Shown: positions 15,688 through 26,143 of the stretch, piece after piece
How positions within the stretch are numbered: position 1 is the first letter of the stretch
Layout: every line of letters begins with the position of its first letter
NCBI GenBank assembly: GCA_016787135.1
Contig: JAEUVK010000220.1
Location: forward strand, 1-58,038
Direction: 5' to 3'
Source: Chitinophagaceae bacterium
GTDB taxonomy: Bacteria; Bacteroidota; Bacteroidia; Chitinophagales; Chitinophagaceae
Length of the DNA stretch: 58,038 bases
Made by a program: the position numbers and the translations under genes
The notes under the pieces: model-generated
The model's database searches: none
What the model was told of the DNA's origin: nothing
Seen by the model: only the letters and a program-made list of their open reading frames with translations

Positions 15688-18600
15688 GTGAGAAAATTAG
15701 TGCTGCCATTTTTTATCCCGCTTGCACTGCTATTGTGTAGTCGTAGTATGGCCCAGGATTTTTCCAATAAAGGAAAAGAGTTCTGGCTGGCCTATTGCTA
15801 TCATGTGGGAATGGCGCAGGGTGGGAGCCCGGTCATGACGCTATATATCACATCTGATGTTAACACACCTTACACGGTTGAGATATTTGGAGTAACCACC
15901 ATTCAAACCGGTACTATCACCGCAGGCCAGGTAGTGACAGTCACTATCCCGACTTCCTATTTTATCAACGATGAAGGCCCTTTCAGTAACAAAGCTATAC
16001 ATGTAACAGCCGACAAGCCTGTGGTCGTGTATTCGTATATCACCCGGAGTGCTATAAGCGGGGCAACAGTTTGTCTGCCGACCAATGTTCTTGGCAAAGA
16101 GTATTATGCCATGAGTTTTACACAGGTTTCAAATGAAGCTAATTCGTATTCTTACTTCACTATTGTAGCGGTGGAAGATAATACCGGGGTCGAGATCACA
16201 CCCTCGGCGAATACAAAGAATGGGTGGCTGGCAAACAATACCTATACGATTACCCTGAACAAAGGACAAATCTACCAGGTGCTTGGTACAATTAGCGGTA
16301 ATAGCGGTGTTGACCTCAGTGGTTCGAAGATCAGGTCCGTTGCATCCGCCGGCGGAGGTTGTAAACGGATCGCTGTTTATTCAGGTTCGGGTAAACTATC
16401 CATTGGCTGTTCCTCGGCGGGAACATCCGATAATTTATATCAGCAGCTATACCCGATAGCATCCTGGGGTAAAAAATATTTTACCGTTCCTAGTTATAAC
16501 CGACCCACTAATTATTACAGGATCGCCAAAAGTAACCCGGCCGCAACAGTATATTTGAATGGAGTGGTAGTACCCCCTGCTTCCTTCGTTAACAATATCT
16601 ATTACGAGTTTTCCAACAATACCCCCAACAAGATTGAGTCCGATATGCCGATCTGTGTGACCCAGTATTTTACCACGCAGGGATGTTCGGGTAATGCTTC
16701 TCCTTATGACCCTGATATGATCGTGCTGAGCCCGGTAGAGCAAAACATCAGCCAGGTAACACTGGTAAGCTCTAATCTTGTGGCCTCCAACCCACAACAT
16801 CATCTGCACGTTGTGATGAGAAATGGTGGAACCGGTATTTCTTCTTTTAAACTGGATAATGTCCCGATTGGTGCCGCTTCATGGGTGATACATCCTCAGG
16901 ATGCAAATTACTCTTATCTGTATCTTACAAACGTATCACAGGGGTATCATACCCTTTATTCTGATTCAGGCTTCAATGCATTGGCATATGGGTATGCCAG
17001 TGCGGAATCTTATGGTTATTCCGCCGGCGCCAACGTGAAGGACCTTTATCAGTTTGTAAGTGTACAGAATCAATACGCCGTGGTGGACTTCCCTGCCAGT
17101 TGTAAAAATTCTCCCTTTTATTTTTCAATGACCTTTCCTTATCAACCGACACAGATCATCTGGGATTTCAACGGACTTTTTACCAATGTTACTATCAATA
17201 GCCCGGTATATGATTCTACCTGGTTTGTAAATGGCCGGCAATTGTACCAGTATAAACTTCCAACCCCGTATACGATCGCGGCATCTGGCACTTATCCTGT
17301 AAAGGTTATTGCACAAAACCCGACGTCCGATGGTTGCGGCAACCAGCAGGAAATTGAATATGATTTGCAGGTATTCGATCCTCCTGTTGCAGATTTTACT
17401 CTTTCCAATAATGGATGTACCACGCAGCCAGTTTCATTTATGGATGCGTCGAACACGGGAGGAAGATCTGTAATACATCGCTACTGGGATTTTGGCGATG
17501 CATCCACTTCTGGTATTAGTAATCCTTTACATAGTTATGTATCGCCGGGCAGTTATGATATCAGGTATTCTTTGATCACAGATGTAGGCTGCCTGTCGGA
17601 TACTACATCGCATACTATTACGCTTACAAATCCTCCTGTTGCTTCTTTCAATATATCCTCTCCGGGATGTATAGGAAAACAGATCACGTTTTCTGATCAA
17701 TCTTCTGTTACTGGCGGGGCTGTGATAGTAAAATGGTATTGGGATTTTGGAGATGGCTCTCCGGTTGTTACGGCATTGACCAATGCGGATCAGATCCATA
17801 CCTACTCTGCAGCCGGTTCTTACAATGCTACTTTGAAGGTGGAAACCACCACGGGTTGTCAAAGTCCTTTGTTCACTTTGCCGGTGATGGTTTCTGTAAA
17901 CCCGGTAGCGGGTTTTGATTTTCCTAATATATGTATGCCTGCAGGCGCTGCACAATTCACAAATACTTCCACCATTAGTGACGGTACGCAGTCGTTATTA
18001 AGCTATAGCTGGGATTTTGGAGATGGCTCACCGGTTTCTGCTGCGCAAAATCCCTTACACAGTTATTCAGGTTTAGGTCCTTACAATGTTCGTTTGACAG
18101 TCATATCGAATAATGGATGCAGCGATGATACTCTTCGTTCTGTGAATACTATCTATGCGCAACCGGATGGAGAGTTTACGGTCAATCCTCAAAATTGTAG
18201 CTATGAAGCTACGGTGTTTGCCAGCACAAGCAACCCGTTACCTGGCAATACGATTTCTCAATGGCATTGGGATTTCGGAGATGGAAATACTTCTGCTTTG
18301 CAAAACCCTGCCTGGAACTATAATCTTTCCGATACTTATACCGTAAAGCATTGGATCGTCACCGACAAAGGATGCAACAGCGATACCGCCAGTCATATGG
18401 TAATTGTTCACCCTCAACCTTTGGCTAACTTTGTTTTCAGCACACCAGTCTGTGAAACGAAAACGATCAATTTTGCCGATGTCACTGTTTATAGTTCGGG
18501 CACAATAACCAACTGGGTATGGGATTTTGGCGATCCTGCAAGCGGAGCAGCAAATACATCATCATTACCTGGCCCGGCGCATACATTTGCATCAGCTGGT

Positions 18601-20793
18601 TCGTATTCTGTATCATTGGTTGTTACGGCCAGCACAGGATGTGTAAGCGGTGTGTCTTCACAAGGCATTACTGTTCGCCCGCAACCAAAACCGGGATTTA
18701 TTTCACCAGAGGTTTGTCTTACGGATGCTTTTGCCCAGTTCATTGATACAAGCTATATCGCTTCCGGTTCTATCAATGCGTGGTCATGGGATTTTGGCGA
18801 TCCATCCAGCGGGGCGTCAAACACTTCAACTTTGCAAAATCCATTGCATAGGTATAATGCGATCGGTAACTATACAGCGACATTGACAACGACCAGCAAT
18901 GCAGGATGTGTGGAAACGGTCACCCAATCTTTTACGGTAAATGGAGATATACCGGTTGCTGATTTCAATGTGCTCACACCTGTATCGCTTTGCGCAAATG
19001 ATTCAGTCTCTATTCAAAATACATCAACAGTCAACTTTGGAAGCATTACTAAAGTTGAGATTTACTGGGATAACGGGTCAGCGCCTGCAGTTTTTGAAAC
19101 AGATGATCTGCCGGCACCGGGAAAGGTCTATAAGCATTTATACCCGGATTTCCAATCGCCTTTGACAAAGACATTCAGCGTACGTTTCAGGGCATATTCT
19201 GGTTTAAGTTGTGTAAATGAAAGAACCCGCACGATCGTCGTGAATGCCTCTCCCAAAGTTCAGTTTGCGGCGATACCTGATATTTGTTTGGATGCGATGC
19301 CATACCAGTTGACGCAGGCTATTGAAACAGGAGCTGTGCCGGGTACCGGTATTTACTCGGGTTCAGGCGTTTCTTCGACGGGCATATTTACACCGTCTTT
19401 AGTGGGTCCGGGAACTTACCGCATCCTTTACACGTACTCATCTACCGCGGGTAGTTGTGTAGATACGGCCTCTGCTACAATAAAAGTGCTTGAACCGCCC
19501 GTAGCTGATTTTAGTTTTTCAAATCCGGCCTGCGAGACGCAAGCAATCACGTTTAGCGACAATTCATCTACTGTTGAAGGAACACTTACACAATGGACAT
19601 GGGATTTCAGTGATGGCGGCCCGCTGGTTATAAGAAACAGCGCTTCATCATTCACACATATATTCGTATCTCGGGGTACTTATGAAGTTAAGCTGAAGGT
19701 CACAACAAGTAATGGATGTGTGAGCATTGAAAAGAAAATTCCCGTTGCGGTTAACCCATTGCCGAGACCCAATTTTGCCATTCCTGCCAGCGCCTGTTTG
19801 CCAAATGCCAATGTCGTTTTTAATGATCTTTCAGCTATATCAGATGGTTCGCAATCATCCTTTACCTATTTCTGGAATTTCGGCGATCCCGCAAGCGGAG
19901 CTGTAAATAATTCTATAGCGAAGAATCCATCACATACTTATATTATAACGGGTCCATTCAATGTAAACCTGCAGGTAACGAGCAACGCCGGTTGCCTGCA
20001 CGATACGACCATTATACTGAACACGATACATCCGCAGCCACTCGCATCTTTTACAGCAGATAAGGAAGAATTATGTATTGGAGACCGCTTCTTGTTTACT
20101 GACAAAAGTGATCCGCTGGATGGAACTACTACCCAATGGAACTGGGATATGGGTGATGGCAGCACGAAAAGCATTCCCTCCTTCAGCTATATTTATTCCG
20201 TAAGCGGCACTTTTAATGTAAGCCTGGTCGTTTACAACGATCATGGCTGCAAGAGTACCCTGTTTTCGCTGCCCGTGACCGTGCATCCATATCCTGTTGT
20301 AGATGCAGGCCCTGACAGGTTTGTACTGGAAGGCGGAACGATCACATTGACACCGACCGTAACAGGTAATGACCTGAACTATCTATGGACTCCTAATTTA
20401 TATTTTGCAGGAAGCAATACAGTGGCAAACCCTGTTATAAAAGGGATCGACGATCAAACCTATCTCTTGACGGTAACGGCCAGGGGTGGATGTAAACAGA
20501 CCGACGAAATATTCGTCAAAGTATTAAAGATGCCGGTTATACCGAATATCTTCAGCCCTAACGGAGATGGTATCCACGATAGATGGGAAATTAAGTACCT
20601 GGAAAGTTATCCAGGGAGTGTAGTGCAGATTTATAATCGTTACGGGCAGATGGTACAACGTTTTGTGAATTATAATTCTTCGTGGGATGGAAAGATTAAT
20701 GGAAAAGACGCACCAATAGGAACATACTATTACGTCATCGATCCGAAGAACGGGAGAAAGCCCATAACAGGGTTTGTAGATATCATCCGTTGA
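15688..20793 (+). CDS. Giant secreted PKD-repeat protein with type IX secretion C-terminal domain (paralogue 2)
   Basis: 1701 residues from a GTG start at 15688; no ATG is available before the signal peptide MRKLVLPFFIPLALLLCSRSMAQ. It is a clear paralogue of the 1452-aa protein: same start after the signal (DFSNKGKEFWLAYCYH), same IgGFc-binding-like region and nearly the same C-terminal sorting domain (IPNIFSPNGDGIHD, IYNRYGQMVQ, GTYYYVIDP). The PKD array is longer, with about nine WDFGDG-type motifs (near residues 600, 684, 774, 861, 944, 1032, 1304, 1395 and 1485). Cys pairs recur around the modules. Likely surface adhesin or matrix protein. A 212-base gap separates it from the PorP/SprF-like gene, with no promoter box recognised. 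Confidence 0.88.
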   Translation: MRKLVLPFFIPLALLLCSRSMAQDFSNKGKEFWLAYCYHVGMAQGGSPVMTLYITSDVNTPYTVEIFGVTTIQTGTITAGQVVTVTIPTSYFINDEGPFSNKAIHVTADKPVVVYSYITRSAISGATVCLPTNVLGKEYYAMSFTQVSNEANSYSYFTIVAVEDNTGVEITPSANTKNGWLANNTYTITLNKGQIYQVLGTISGNSGVDLSGSKIRSVASAGGGCKRIAVYSGSGKLSIGCSSAGTSDNLYQQLYPIASWGKKYFTVPSYNRPTNYYRIAKSNPAATVYLNGVVVPPASFVNNIYYEFSNNTPNKIESDMPICVTQYFTTQGCSGNASPYDPDMIVLSPVEQNISQVTLVSSNLVASNPQHHLHVVMRNGGTGISSFKLDNVPIGAASWVIHPQDANYSYLYLTNVSQGYHTLYSDSGFNALAYGYASAESYGYSAGANVKDLYQFVSVQNQYAVVDFPASCKNSPFYFSMTFPYQPTQIIWDFNGLFTNVTINSPVYDSTWFVNGRQLYQYKLPTPYTIAASGTYPVKVIAQNPTSDGCGNQQEIEYDLQVFDPPVADFTLSNNGCTTQPVSFMDASNTGGRSVIHRYWDFGDASTSGISNPLHSYVSPGSYDIRYSLITDVGCLSDTTSHTITLTNPPVASFNISSPGCIGKQITFSDQSSVTGGAVIVKWYWDFGDGSPVVTALTNADQIHTYSAAGSYNATLKVETTTGCQSPLFTLPVMVSVNPVAGFDFPNICMPAGAAQFTNTSTISDGTQSLLSYSWDFGDGSPVSAAQNPLHSYSGLGPYNVRLTVISNNGCSDDTLRSVNTIYAQPDGEFTVNPQNCSYEATVFASTSNPLPGNTISQWHWDFGDGNTSALQNPAWNYNLSDTYTVKHWIVTDKGCNSDTASHMVIVHPQPLANFVFSTPVCETKTINFADVTVYSSGTITNWVWDFGDPASGAANTSSLPGPAHTFASAGSYSVSLVVTASTGCVSGVSSQGITVRPQPKPGFISPEVCLTDAFAQFIDTSYIASGSINAWSWDFGDPSSGASNTSTLQNPLHRYNAIGNYTATLTTTSNAGCVETVTQSFTVNGDIPVADFNVLTPVSLCANDSVSIQNTSTVNFGSITKVEIYWDNGSAPAVFETDDLPAPGKVYKHLYPDFQSPLTKTFSVRFRAYSGLSCVNERTRTIVVNASPKVQFAAIPDICLDAMPYQLTQAIETGAVPGTGIYSGSGVSSTGIFTPSLVGPGTYRILYTYSSTAGSCVDTASATIKVLEPPVADFSFSNPACETQAITFSDNSSTVEGTLTQWTWDFSDGGPLVIRNSASSFTHIFVSRGTYEVKLKVTTSNGCVSIEKKIPVAVNPLPRPNFAIPASACLPNANVVFNDLSAISDGSQSSFTYFWNFGDPASGAVNNSIAKNPSHTYIITGPFNVNLQVTSNAGCLHDTTIILNTIHPQPLASFTADKEELCIGDRFLFTDKSDPLDGTTTQWNWDMGDGSTKSIPSFSYIYSVSGTFNVSLVVYNDHGCKSTLFSLPVTVHPYPVVDAGPDRFVLEGGTITLTPTVTGNDLNYLWTPNLYFAGSNTVANPVIKGIDDQTYLLTVTARGGCKQTDEIFVKVLKMPVIPNIFSPNGDGIHDRWEIKYLESYPGSVVQIYNRYGQMVQRFVNYNSSWDGKINGKDAPIGTYYYVIDPKNGRKPITGFVDIIR

Positions 20794-20806
20794 TATGAAA
20801 CCTGCA

Positions 20807-22537
20807 TTACAGGTGTACGATCTTCCTGGTCTTCACTTTTTTCAGATTGTTGAGCGCCTTTTGGATGTCTTTTTTACTTTGCTCTACAGCTTTCAGGCTG
20901 ATCTCTGTATCGGGAATTCCTTTGAGATTATTCTCGCAAAGCTCTTGCTGCAGGGCAGATAATTCAGCCAATGCTGTGTTGTATGCCTGTTGAATGCTGT
21001 CTGTTTTTATTTCCACTATTGCCTTATTCAGCTCTTCATTTACCTTGTTCCATTCAATCTGGTTGTAAGCTAACCGAAGTTTATCTTCCATTTTGTCCCA
21101 GTCCACTTTACTCATTTCTTTGTCATACTTATATTTTAGCAGGCTTTTCTCATAACTGGTCATTGCGTCTGCTATTTTATTTTCAACTGCCTTCCATTGT
21201 TTTTCTTCCAGTACTTTCCTGGAGGCATCCAAAGCTTCTTTTACCTGCTGTTCCTGGTATTTATTTAATTGAGGTATCAACGGCATTTCAGTAAATGCAA
21301 CATTCATAAAGGGTGAAGAGGCAGCATTATTGAGATCATAATTAAAAGCTGCTGCAGGTCGCTCATGCTCTCTATCACCGGTGATATCCTTATTTTTATT
21401 CTCAGACGGTATTTTGATATTATTGACGAAAGAACTTACGGGTATTCCGGGCAGATCCGCGGCCGTCTCAGGTTCGGTGTTCTCATCTCCGGCATAAAGG
21501 AAGAAAGGAGATGAGAGGCGTGGAAGTGAGGCAAAGGATTTACCCTCATCTTTTACCGGTTTGCTTAAGATAAGCAATGCGTTCAGCGCAATGAAGCAAA
21601 GCAGGCCGGCAAACAATCCTGCCAGCTTATTAAAAGAGATCACCTGTTTTTTCTGAACTCCCATCATGTATTCTATCCTGTGCAGAAGATCATTCTTTGC
21701 ACCTGATGCTGCAACAACCAGAGGTTTCGGTAAATGATTGACCTTTTCCAGGGTAAGCAGGGCAGAAGCATATCCATAAGGGTCATATTGAAACTGCATG
21801 ACCATTTCGTCACAGCTTTTTTCTCTTTCCCTTTCGATGATCTTTACAAACGATTTTACGAACGGGTTGAAATAAAGCAGGGTTTGAATGAAACGGATCA
21901 CCAGGTTCAGCAGGTAATCATATCTCCTGATATGGGCCAGTTCGTGCAGTATGATCGCCTCAGTTTGCTGTATGGACAAATGGCTGATCGCAGCAACGGG
22001 TAACAGGATAACGGGCTTTAAATATCCAATGGTAACGGGAGAAGTGACGAGGCCTGAAAGCCAGATATGAACGGGTTTTTTAATTCCCATTTGCGCTGCC
22101 ACATTTCTTACAAATATCCTCCAGCTGACATCGGCTTTGCTGAGTTCAAACCGGCGTATCGCCTGCACGTAACGATAATTGCGTACAAAATAAAAGACAG
22201 GAAGAACCAGCAGGAGTATGTATATGATCGAAGCAACAGGAAGCATTTTATAGAGCCAGTCATTCAGTTGCTGGTTATTGCTTCCGTAAAAAGTGATGGA
22301 TGTGATGGCGCCATTATCAGGCGATATGGCAAAATATATGGAAGTAAAAGTATAAATGAACCAGCTAAAACCTGCTATGACCAAACCTGTGGCCAGTGTA
22401 CTCCTTTGTGATGACGTAGCCTTTTTGAAAACAACACTTAGCAATTGGTAGATCATCCAGAGTAAAGCCATTTGCCATAGACTGTTGAGCAATGCCCATC
22501 CTGTCGCCTGCAGAAAGTTTGATTGGCCCGGGATCAT
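20807..22537 (-). CDS. BlaR1/MecR1-type M56 family membrane metalloprotease
   Basis: 576 residues. Several N-terminal membrane segments surround the zinc-protease motif HELAH (residues 198-202), then a further conserved Glu/Asp segment (EREREKSCDEMV). This is the M56 sensor protease that cleaves a BlaI-type repressor. Instead of the penicillin-binding sensor domain of true BlaR1, the C-terminal half is a long charged, coiled-coil-like region (KYQEQQVKEALDASRKVLEE onward), so the signal sensed is not necessarily a beta-lactam. The start is 2 bases after the BlaI-type gene stop, one operon with it. The gene runs convergent to the PKD gene with a 13-base gap. Confidence 0.88.
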   Translation of the reverse strand: MIPGQSNFLQATGWALLNSLWQMALLWMIYQLLSVVFKKATSSQRSTLATGLVIAGFSWFIYTFTSIYFAISPDNGAITSITFYGSNNQQLNDWLYKMLPVASIIYILLLVLPVFYFVRNYRYVQAIRRFELSKADVSWRIFVRNVAAQMGIKKPVHIWLSGLVTSPVTIGYLKPVILLPVAAISHLSIQQTEAIILHELAHIRRYDYLLNLVIRFIQTLLYFNPFVKSFVKIIEREREKSCDEMVMQFQYDPYGYASALLTLEKVNHLPKPLVVAASGAKNDLLHRIEYMMGVQKKQVISFNKLAGLFAGLLCFIALNALLILSKPVKDEGKSFASLPRLSSPFFLYAGDENTEPETAADLPGIPVSSFVNNIKIPSENKNKDITGDREHERPAAAFNYDLNNAASSPFMNVAFTEMPLIPQLNKYQEQQVKEALDASRKVLEEKQWKAVENKIADAMTSYEKSLLKYKYDKEMSKVDWDKMEDKLRLAYNQIEWNKVNEELNKAIVEIKTDSIQQAYNTALAELSALQQELCENNLKGIPDTEISLKAVEQSKKDIQKALNNLKKVKTRKIVHL

Positions 22538-22539
22538 GA

Positions 22540-22923
22540 TTATTGTTTTTTCAGGTTATCCAGTAACGCCTGTATCTTTTCTATTTCTTCGGGACTTGCT
22601 TTGTGTTCGCCAAGGGCCTGGATTACCAATTGGGTAGGGGAGCCACCAAACAAATTGTCTATCATTTTGCTCAGCAGGTGTTTTTGCGTTTTTTCCTTAT
22701 TTACTGCTGCCTGGTAAATATGCGTGCGCATGGAGTCATCTCTTTTTACCAGTCCTTTTTCATGCATGATCTGCATAAGTTTCAGTGTAGTGGTATAGCC
22801 AACATCCTTGGTACGGGCCAACTCTTCATGCACTTCTCTGACAGTTGCCATACCTTTTGACCACAGGGTCTGCAGTATTTCCAATTCACTTTCGGTTGGC
22901 TTAATGGTCTTAGTGTTTGACAT
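22540..22923 (-). CDS. BlaI/MecI-type winged-helix repressor
   Basis: 127 residues. The winged helix follows the family pattern: PTESELEILQTLWSKG, then REVHEELARTKDVGYTTTLKLMQIMHEKGLV with the recognition helix, then a C-terminal dimer part. In this family the dimer binds palindromic operators and is inactivated by cleavage by the cognate M56 protease, here the next gene. A palindrome ATACGA-N6-TCGTAT at 22947-22964 overlaps a -7-like TATATTCG box just upstream, which suggests autorepression. No resistance gene is adjacent, so the regulon is elsewhere or is the operon itself. Confidence 0.92.
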   Translation of the reverse strand: MSNTKTIKPTESELEILQTLWSKGMATVREVHEELARTKDVGYTTTLKLMQIMHEKGLVKRDDSMRTHIYQAAVNKEKTQKHLLSKMIDNLFGGSPTQLVIQALGEHKASPEEIEKIQALLDNLKKQ

Positions 22924-22941
22924 AAAACTTATTTTTCAACC

Positions 22942-22964
22942 CGAATATACGACTATTTTCGTAT
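22942..22964 (-). promoter_or_regulatory. Candidate promoter with overlapping BlaI operator
   Basis: Minus-strand TATATTCG (22949-22942) is one base from the TAnnTTTG consensus and lies 18 bases before the repressor ATG. ATACGA (22947-22952) and TCGTAT (22959-22964) form an inverted repeat across it, as expected for autorepression. Confidence 0.5.
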
Positions 22965-23047
22965 TGCGTAATATCCCTAACCTTATTTAATTTTTTTTAA
23001 CATCGGTTAACAATGTGACGCTGAAGGGGGAAAAAGGTTACAGGCTA

Positions 23048-26000
23048 CTACTGAGAGCCGATCAATTCCTGTGCATGGAACGGAACAGCGACTTCTATGA
23101 TAGCCCCTTTTCCGGGTGTACTGTAAATATTATAGGTTCCACCGATCATCAGGGCCCTTTCTTTCATTCCTGTTATGCCAAGGGTCTTTTTTTCTGCGAC
23201 TGCTTCCGTATCGAAACCTTTACCATTGTCTTCAATGAGTAAAACAAGTTGCTGTCCCTGCTGCATCAGCGAAACATCTACCTTTTTTGCATCGGAATGT
23301 CGGGCAACGTTGGTCAGTGATTCCTGGAAGATGCGGAACAGGCCTATTTTTATCTTCTGGGACAATATCTCATCTTTAATGTCAGATATAAAAGTGGTCT
23401 TGGTACCTGTTCTTTTGCCAAAATCATGGCAGTACCAGTCAAGGGTAGCTGCTAACCCGAGGTCGTCAAGAAGACCTGGCCTCAGTTCTGATGATATCTT
23501 TCTGACCGTATCCACCATATTGTTGATTGCATCCAGTATTTCATTGATGTTGGGTATATATTTTTCATCGCTTGCCGTAATATTTTTACCCAGTCTTGAT
23601 ACATCCATCTTCAGAACAGTCAGTTGCTGCCCAAGCTCATCATGAATTTCCCGTGCTACATGTAATCTTTCATCTTCACGGATATTCTGCAGGTGTTCGG
23701 AAAGTCTTCTTATCTCTTCAAATGATCGTTTTAATTTTTCCTCTGCCGATTTCCATTTGGTCATATCACGGGTAACGCCCAATGCTGCTATGATCTTTCC
23801 ATCTGCATTTCTGAACGGAACAATAGATATCTCACACCAGCGTCGTTTCCCCTTTAGTGTCAGCATTTCAAATTCCATTACACCTGTTTTCCCTTCGAAC
23901 GCTTCGTCAATCATTTTTACAGCGATTCCCCTGTATTCTTCAGCTACTACATCAAGCAAGGATTGATTTTTTACCTGCTGAATATTATCAGCTTCTATCA
24001 TATTAAGCCCCGAAGAATTTATGTCGATCAGTTTAACATCACGGGACATTAACTTGATACACTCGGGGTCTGTATCAAGTATCGTTTTCAGCCTGTATTC
24101 ACTTTCTCTGAGTGCCATCTCGGTCCTTTTTCTTTCTGTGATATCAAGCATAGAGCCGATCATACGGTAGGGTCTTCCTTCTGTGTCAAAGACTACATAC
24201 CCACGATCAAGGATATCAACCACTTCCCCGTCAGATTTTAAAAACCTGTACTCTTCGGTCCACGTCTTTTCTTTATTGGCAATTGCTTTTTGCAGGCTTT
24301 TTTTTGCTCTGTCGAGATCATCCGGGTGAAGGCCGTCATACCACGAGTCTATTCCCGGCTTAACTTTTTCTTTTTCGAGTTTGAATAAACTGTAGAAGTT
24401 CTCATTCCACCACATATTACCGCTGATCAGGTCCCAGTCCCATATGACATCATTCGTGGCGAGGGCGATAAAATTGAACCTGTCATTTGATTGTTTTATC
24501 TCTGTGATGGCTTTCTTACGTTCAGTGATGTCCCTTACAAATGCCAGGAACCGGTCTGAAGAGATCAGCTTGGCTGCCACTTCTACTTCTATCAGGTACC
24601 CGTCTTTGTGTTTAAGTTTTCTCTCGGAAGTCACCACTTTTCCGGCTGCGATATCTTCCATTCTAAAAGGCATATTCATCAGTTCGCGGGCATCTGTCAG
24701 CTCATGTACTTTCATTTGCAACAATTCCTGTTCTGAGTATCCTGATAGTTTTGAGCTGGCTGGGTTGGCTACTATTATTTGCCCCTGCATATTGGCGATA
24801 AAAATACTGTCACCTGCCTGCTCTACGAGTGTACGGTATTTCTGCTCACTCTCTTTTATCCTCAGTTCTGCTTTTTTATTTTCCGTTACCTCCCTTACCA
24901 GTACCAGCACATCATCCGGGCCTTGTGGTACATACCTTGCTTCATAGTCATGCTCCTCATTATCCAGCCTCATCTGGTAACTGTGGGAGAGTACCTGCCG
25001 GTTCGCCAGCACTTTTTTCAGGTTTTCCATCATCTCAGTTGCCAGGTCGCCTGGTATGATGTCGGTGATCTTTTTGCCCATGAATTGCTCTCTGGGAACA
25101 AGTGTTTTTAGCTCCAGTGGATTGTTGTAGTCAATGAACCTTCCTTCTCTGTCAATTATCAATACCATGTCCGGCAATGCATTTACAATGGCCTTGTTCC
25201 GTCTTTCACTTTTTTCCAGTTCCTCTGTTTTTTCCATTACCATTTTCTGCAGACGGGCCGGGGTTTTACTCAGGTGTATCGCAAATGCTCCACCAATTAC
25301 TGAAAGTATAAGGCCTAATATGGCAATGGGTAATACTGTTTCAAGCGCCTCATATCCGTTTACAGGCATTACAGATAATTGCCACTCGCCGTTAGGAACT
25401 GTTACAGAAACTTCAGTGGATGCATGAGTGTTTTCCCGGTGCGGTAAAAAGAACTCTTCTTTTTTTGTATCGGGATTGATCTTCGATATCTGGTAATAGT
25501 ACCCATCACTTCCGCTGGTATCAATACCGGCAGCACGAAGCAGAGTGGGCATTTTGATGATCACGGCCGAAAAGCCCCAGAATTTATTATTCAGAAAAAA
25601 TGGTAAACGTCCTACTACTGCCAGACCTCCCTGCTTCAGTTCGAATGGGCCTGCAAAGAATAATTCTTTTTTTTCAATTGCTTTGAATGCTTCCTTATTC
25701 CGGGTGCTATCCTTTAGGATATCGTATCCGACCGCCGCTTCGTTTCCGTCAAGCGGATAAATATATTTGATGACGCCGCCAGGTACGAGTTGCAGGGCAT
25801 CCATATATTTGTTGCTTTGCAGTATATACGCAGCAATAGAATCAAAATCCCGGGGTACCCCTTCTTTATCAATGATCAGTGTCAACGCCTGGGTAGCTGA
25901 CAAACTGTATTGAAGTGATTGCTGCAACCTGCTTTTGGCTGATTGGGCAATAGCCATTGCGGCTTCTTTTTCTTCCCGCTGCTTCATATCATACCGAAGG

Positions 26001-26143
26001 CGGATAAAGAAATAACTGATAAAGCCAAGCAATAAAAAAACGATCAGGCCGGCCACCCGGGAATTGGTAAATAACCAGCGGGTCATGCTGTTCTTATTTT
26101 TGTTACTGCTCATCAGGTTTAAATGCTGGGGATCCTGTGTCAT
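23048..26143 (-). CDS. CHASE/multi-PAS hybrid-less sensor histidine kinase (HisKA_3, NarL-type)
   Basis: 1031 residues. A short N-terminal arm and membrane segment (LIVFLLLGFISYFFI), a periplasmic CHASE-like domain, and a second membrane segment (VLPIAILGLILSVIGGAFAI). Then at least four PAS domains (around ALPDMVLIIDREG, YRTLVEQAGDSIFI, NFIALATNDVIWDW and KTILDTDPECIKLM). The HisKA_3 dimer helix carries the phospho-acceptor His in REIHDELGQQLTV, and a HATPase_c domain follows (NVARHSDAKK, DNGKGFDTE). This class signals to LuxR/NarL response regulators, but no regulator gene is next to it, so it is an orphan. In-frame ATGs at residues 11 and 20 are possible starts. No transmitter-receiver fusion seen. 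Confidence 0.9.
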   Translation of the reverse strand: MTQDPQHLNLMSSNKNKNSMTRWLFTNSRVAGLIVFLLLGFISYFFIRLRYDMKQREEKEAAMAIAQSAKSRLQQSLQYSLSATQALTLIIDKEGVPRDFDSIAAYILQSNKYMDALQLVPGGVIKYIYPLDGNEAAVGYDILKDSTRNKEAFKAIEKKELFFAGPFELKQGGLAVVGRLPFFLNNKFWGFSAVIIKMPTLLRAAGIDTSGSDGYYYQISKINPDTKKEEFFLPHRENTHASTEVSVTVPNGEWQLSVMPVNGYEALETVLPIAILGLILSVIGGAFAIHLSKTPARLQKMVMEKTEELEKSERRNKAIVNALPDMVLIIDREGRFIDYNNPLELKTLVPREQFMGKKITDIIPGDLATEMMENLKKVLANRQVLSHSYQMRLDNEEHDYEARYVPQGPDDVLVLVREVTENKKAELRIKESEQKYRTLVEQAGDSIFIANMQGQIIVANPASSKLSGYSEQELLQMKVHELTDARELMNMPFRMEDIAAGKVVTSERKLKHKDGYLIEVEVAAKLISSDRFLAFVRDITERKKAITEIKQSNDRFNFIALATNDVIWDWDLISGNMWWNENFYSLFKLEKEKVKPGIDSWYDGLHPDDLDRAKKSLQKAIANKEKTWTEEYRFLKSDGEVVDILDRGYVVFDTEGRPYRMIGSMLDITERKRTEMALRESEYRLKTILDTDPECIKLMSRDVKLIDINSSGLNMIEADNIQQVKNQSLLDVVAEEYRGIAVKMIDEAFEGKTGVMEFEMLTLKGKRRWCEISIVPFRNADGKIIAALGVTRDMTKWKSAEEKLKRSFEEIRRLSEHLQNIREDERLHVAREIHDELGQQLTVLKMDVSRLGKNITASDEKYIPNINEILDAINNMVDTVRKISSELRPGLLDDLGLAATLDWYCHDFGKRTGTKTTFISDIKDEILSQKIKIGLFRIFQESLTNVARHSDAKKVDVSLMQQGQQLVLLIEDNGKGFDTEAVAEKKTLGITGMKERALMIGGTYNIYSTPGKGAIIEVAVPFHAQELIGSQ

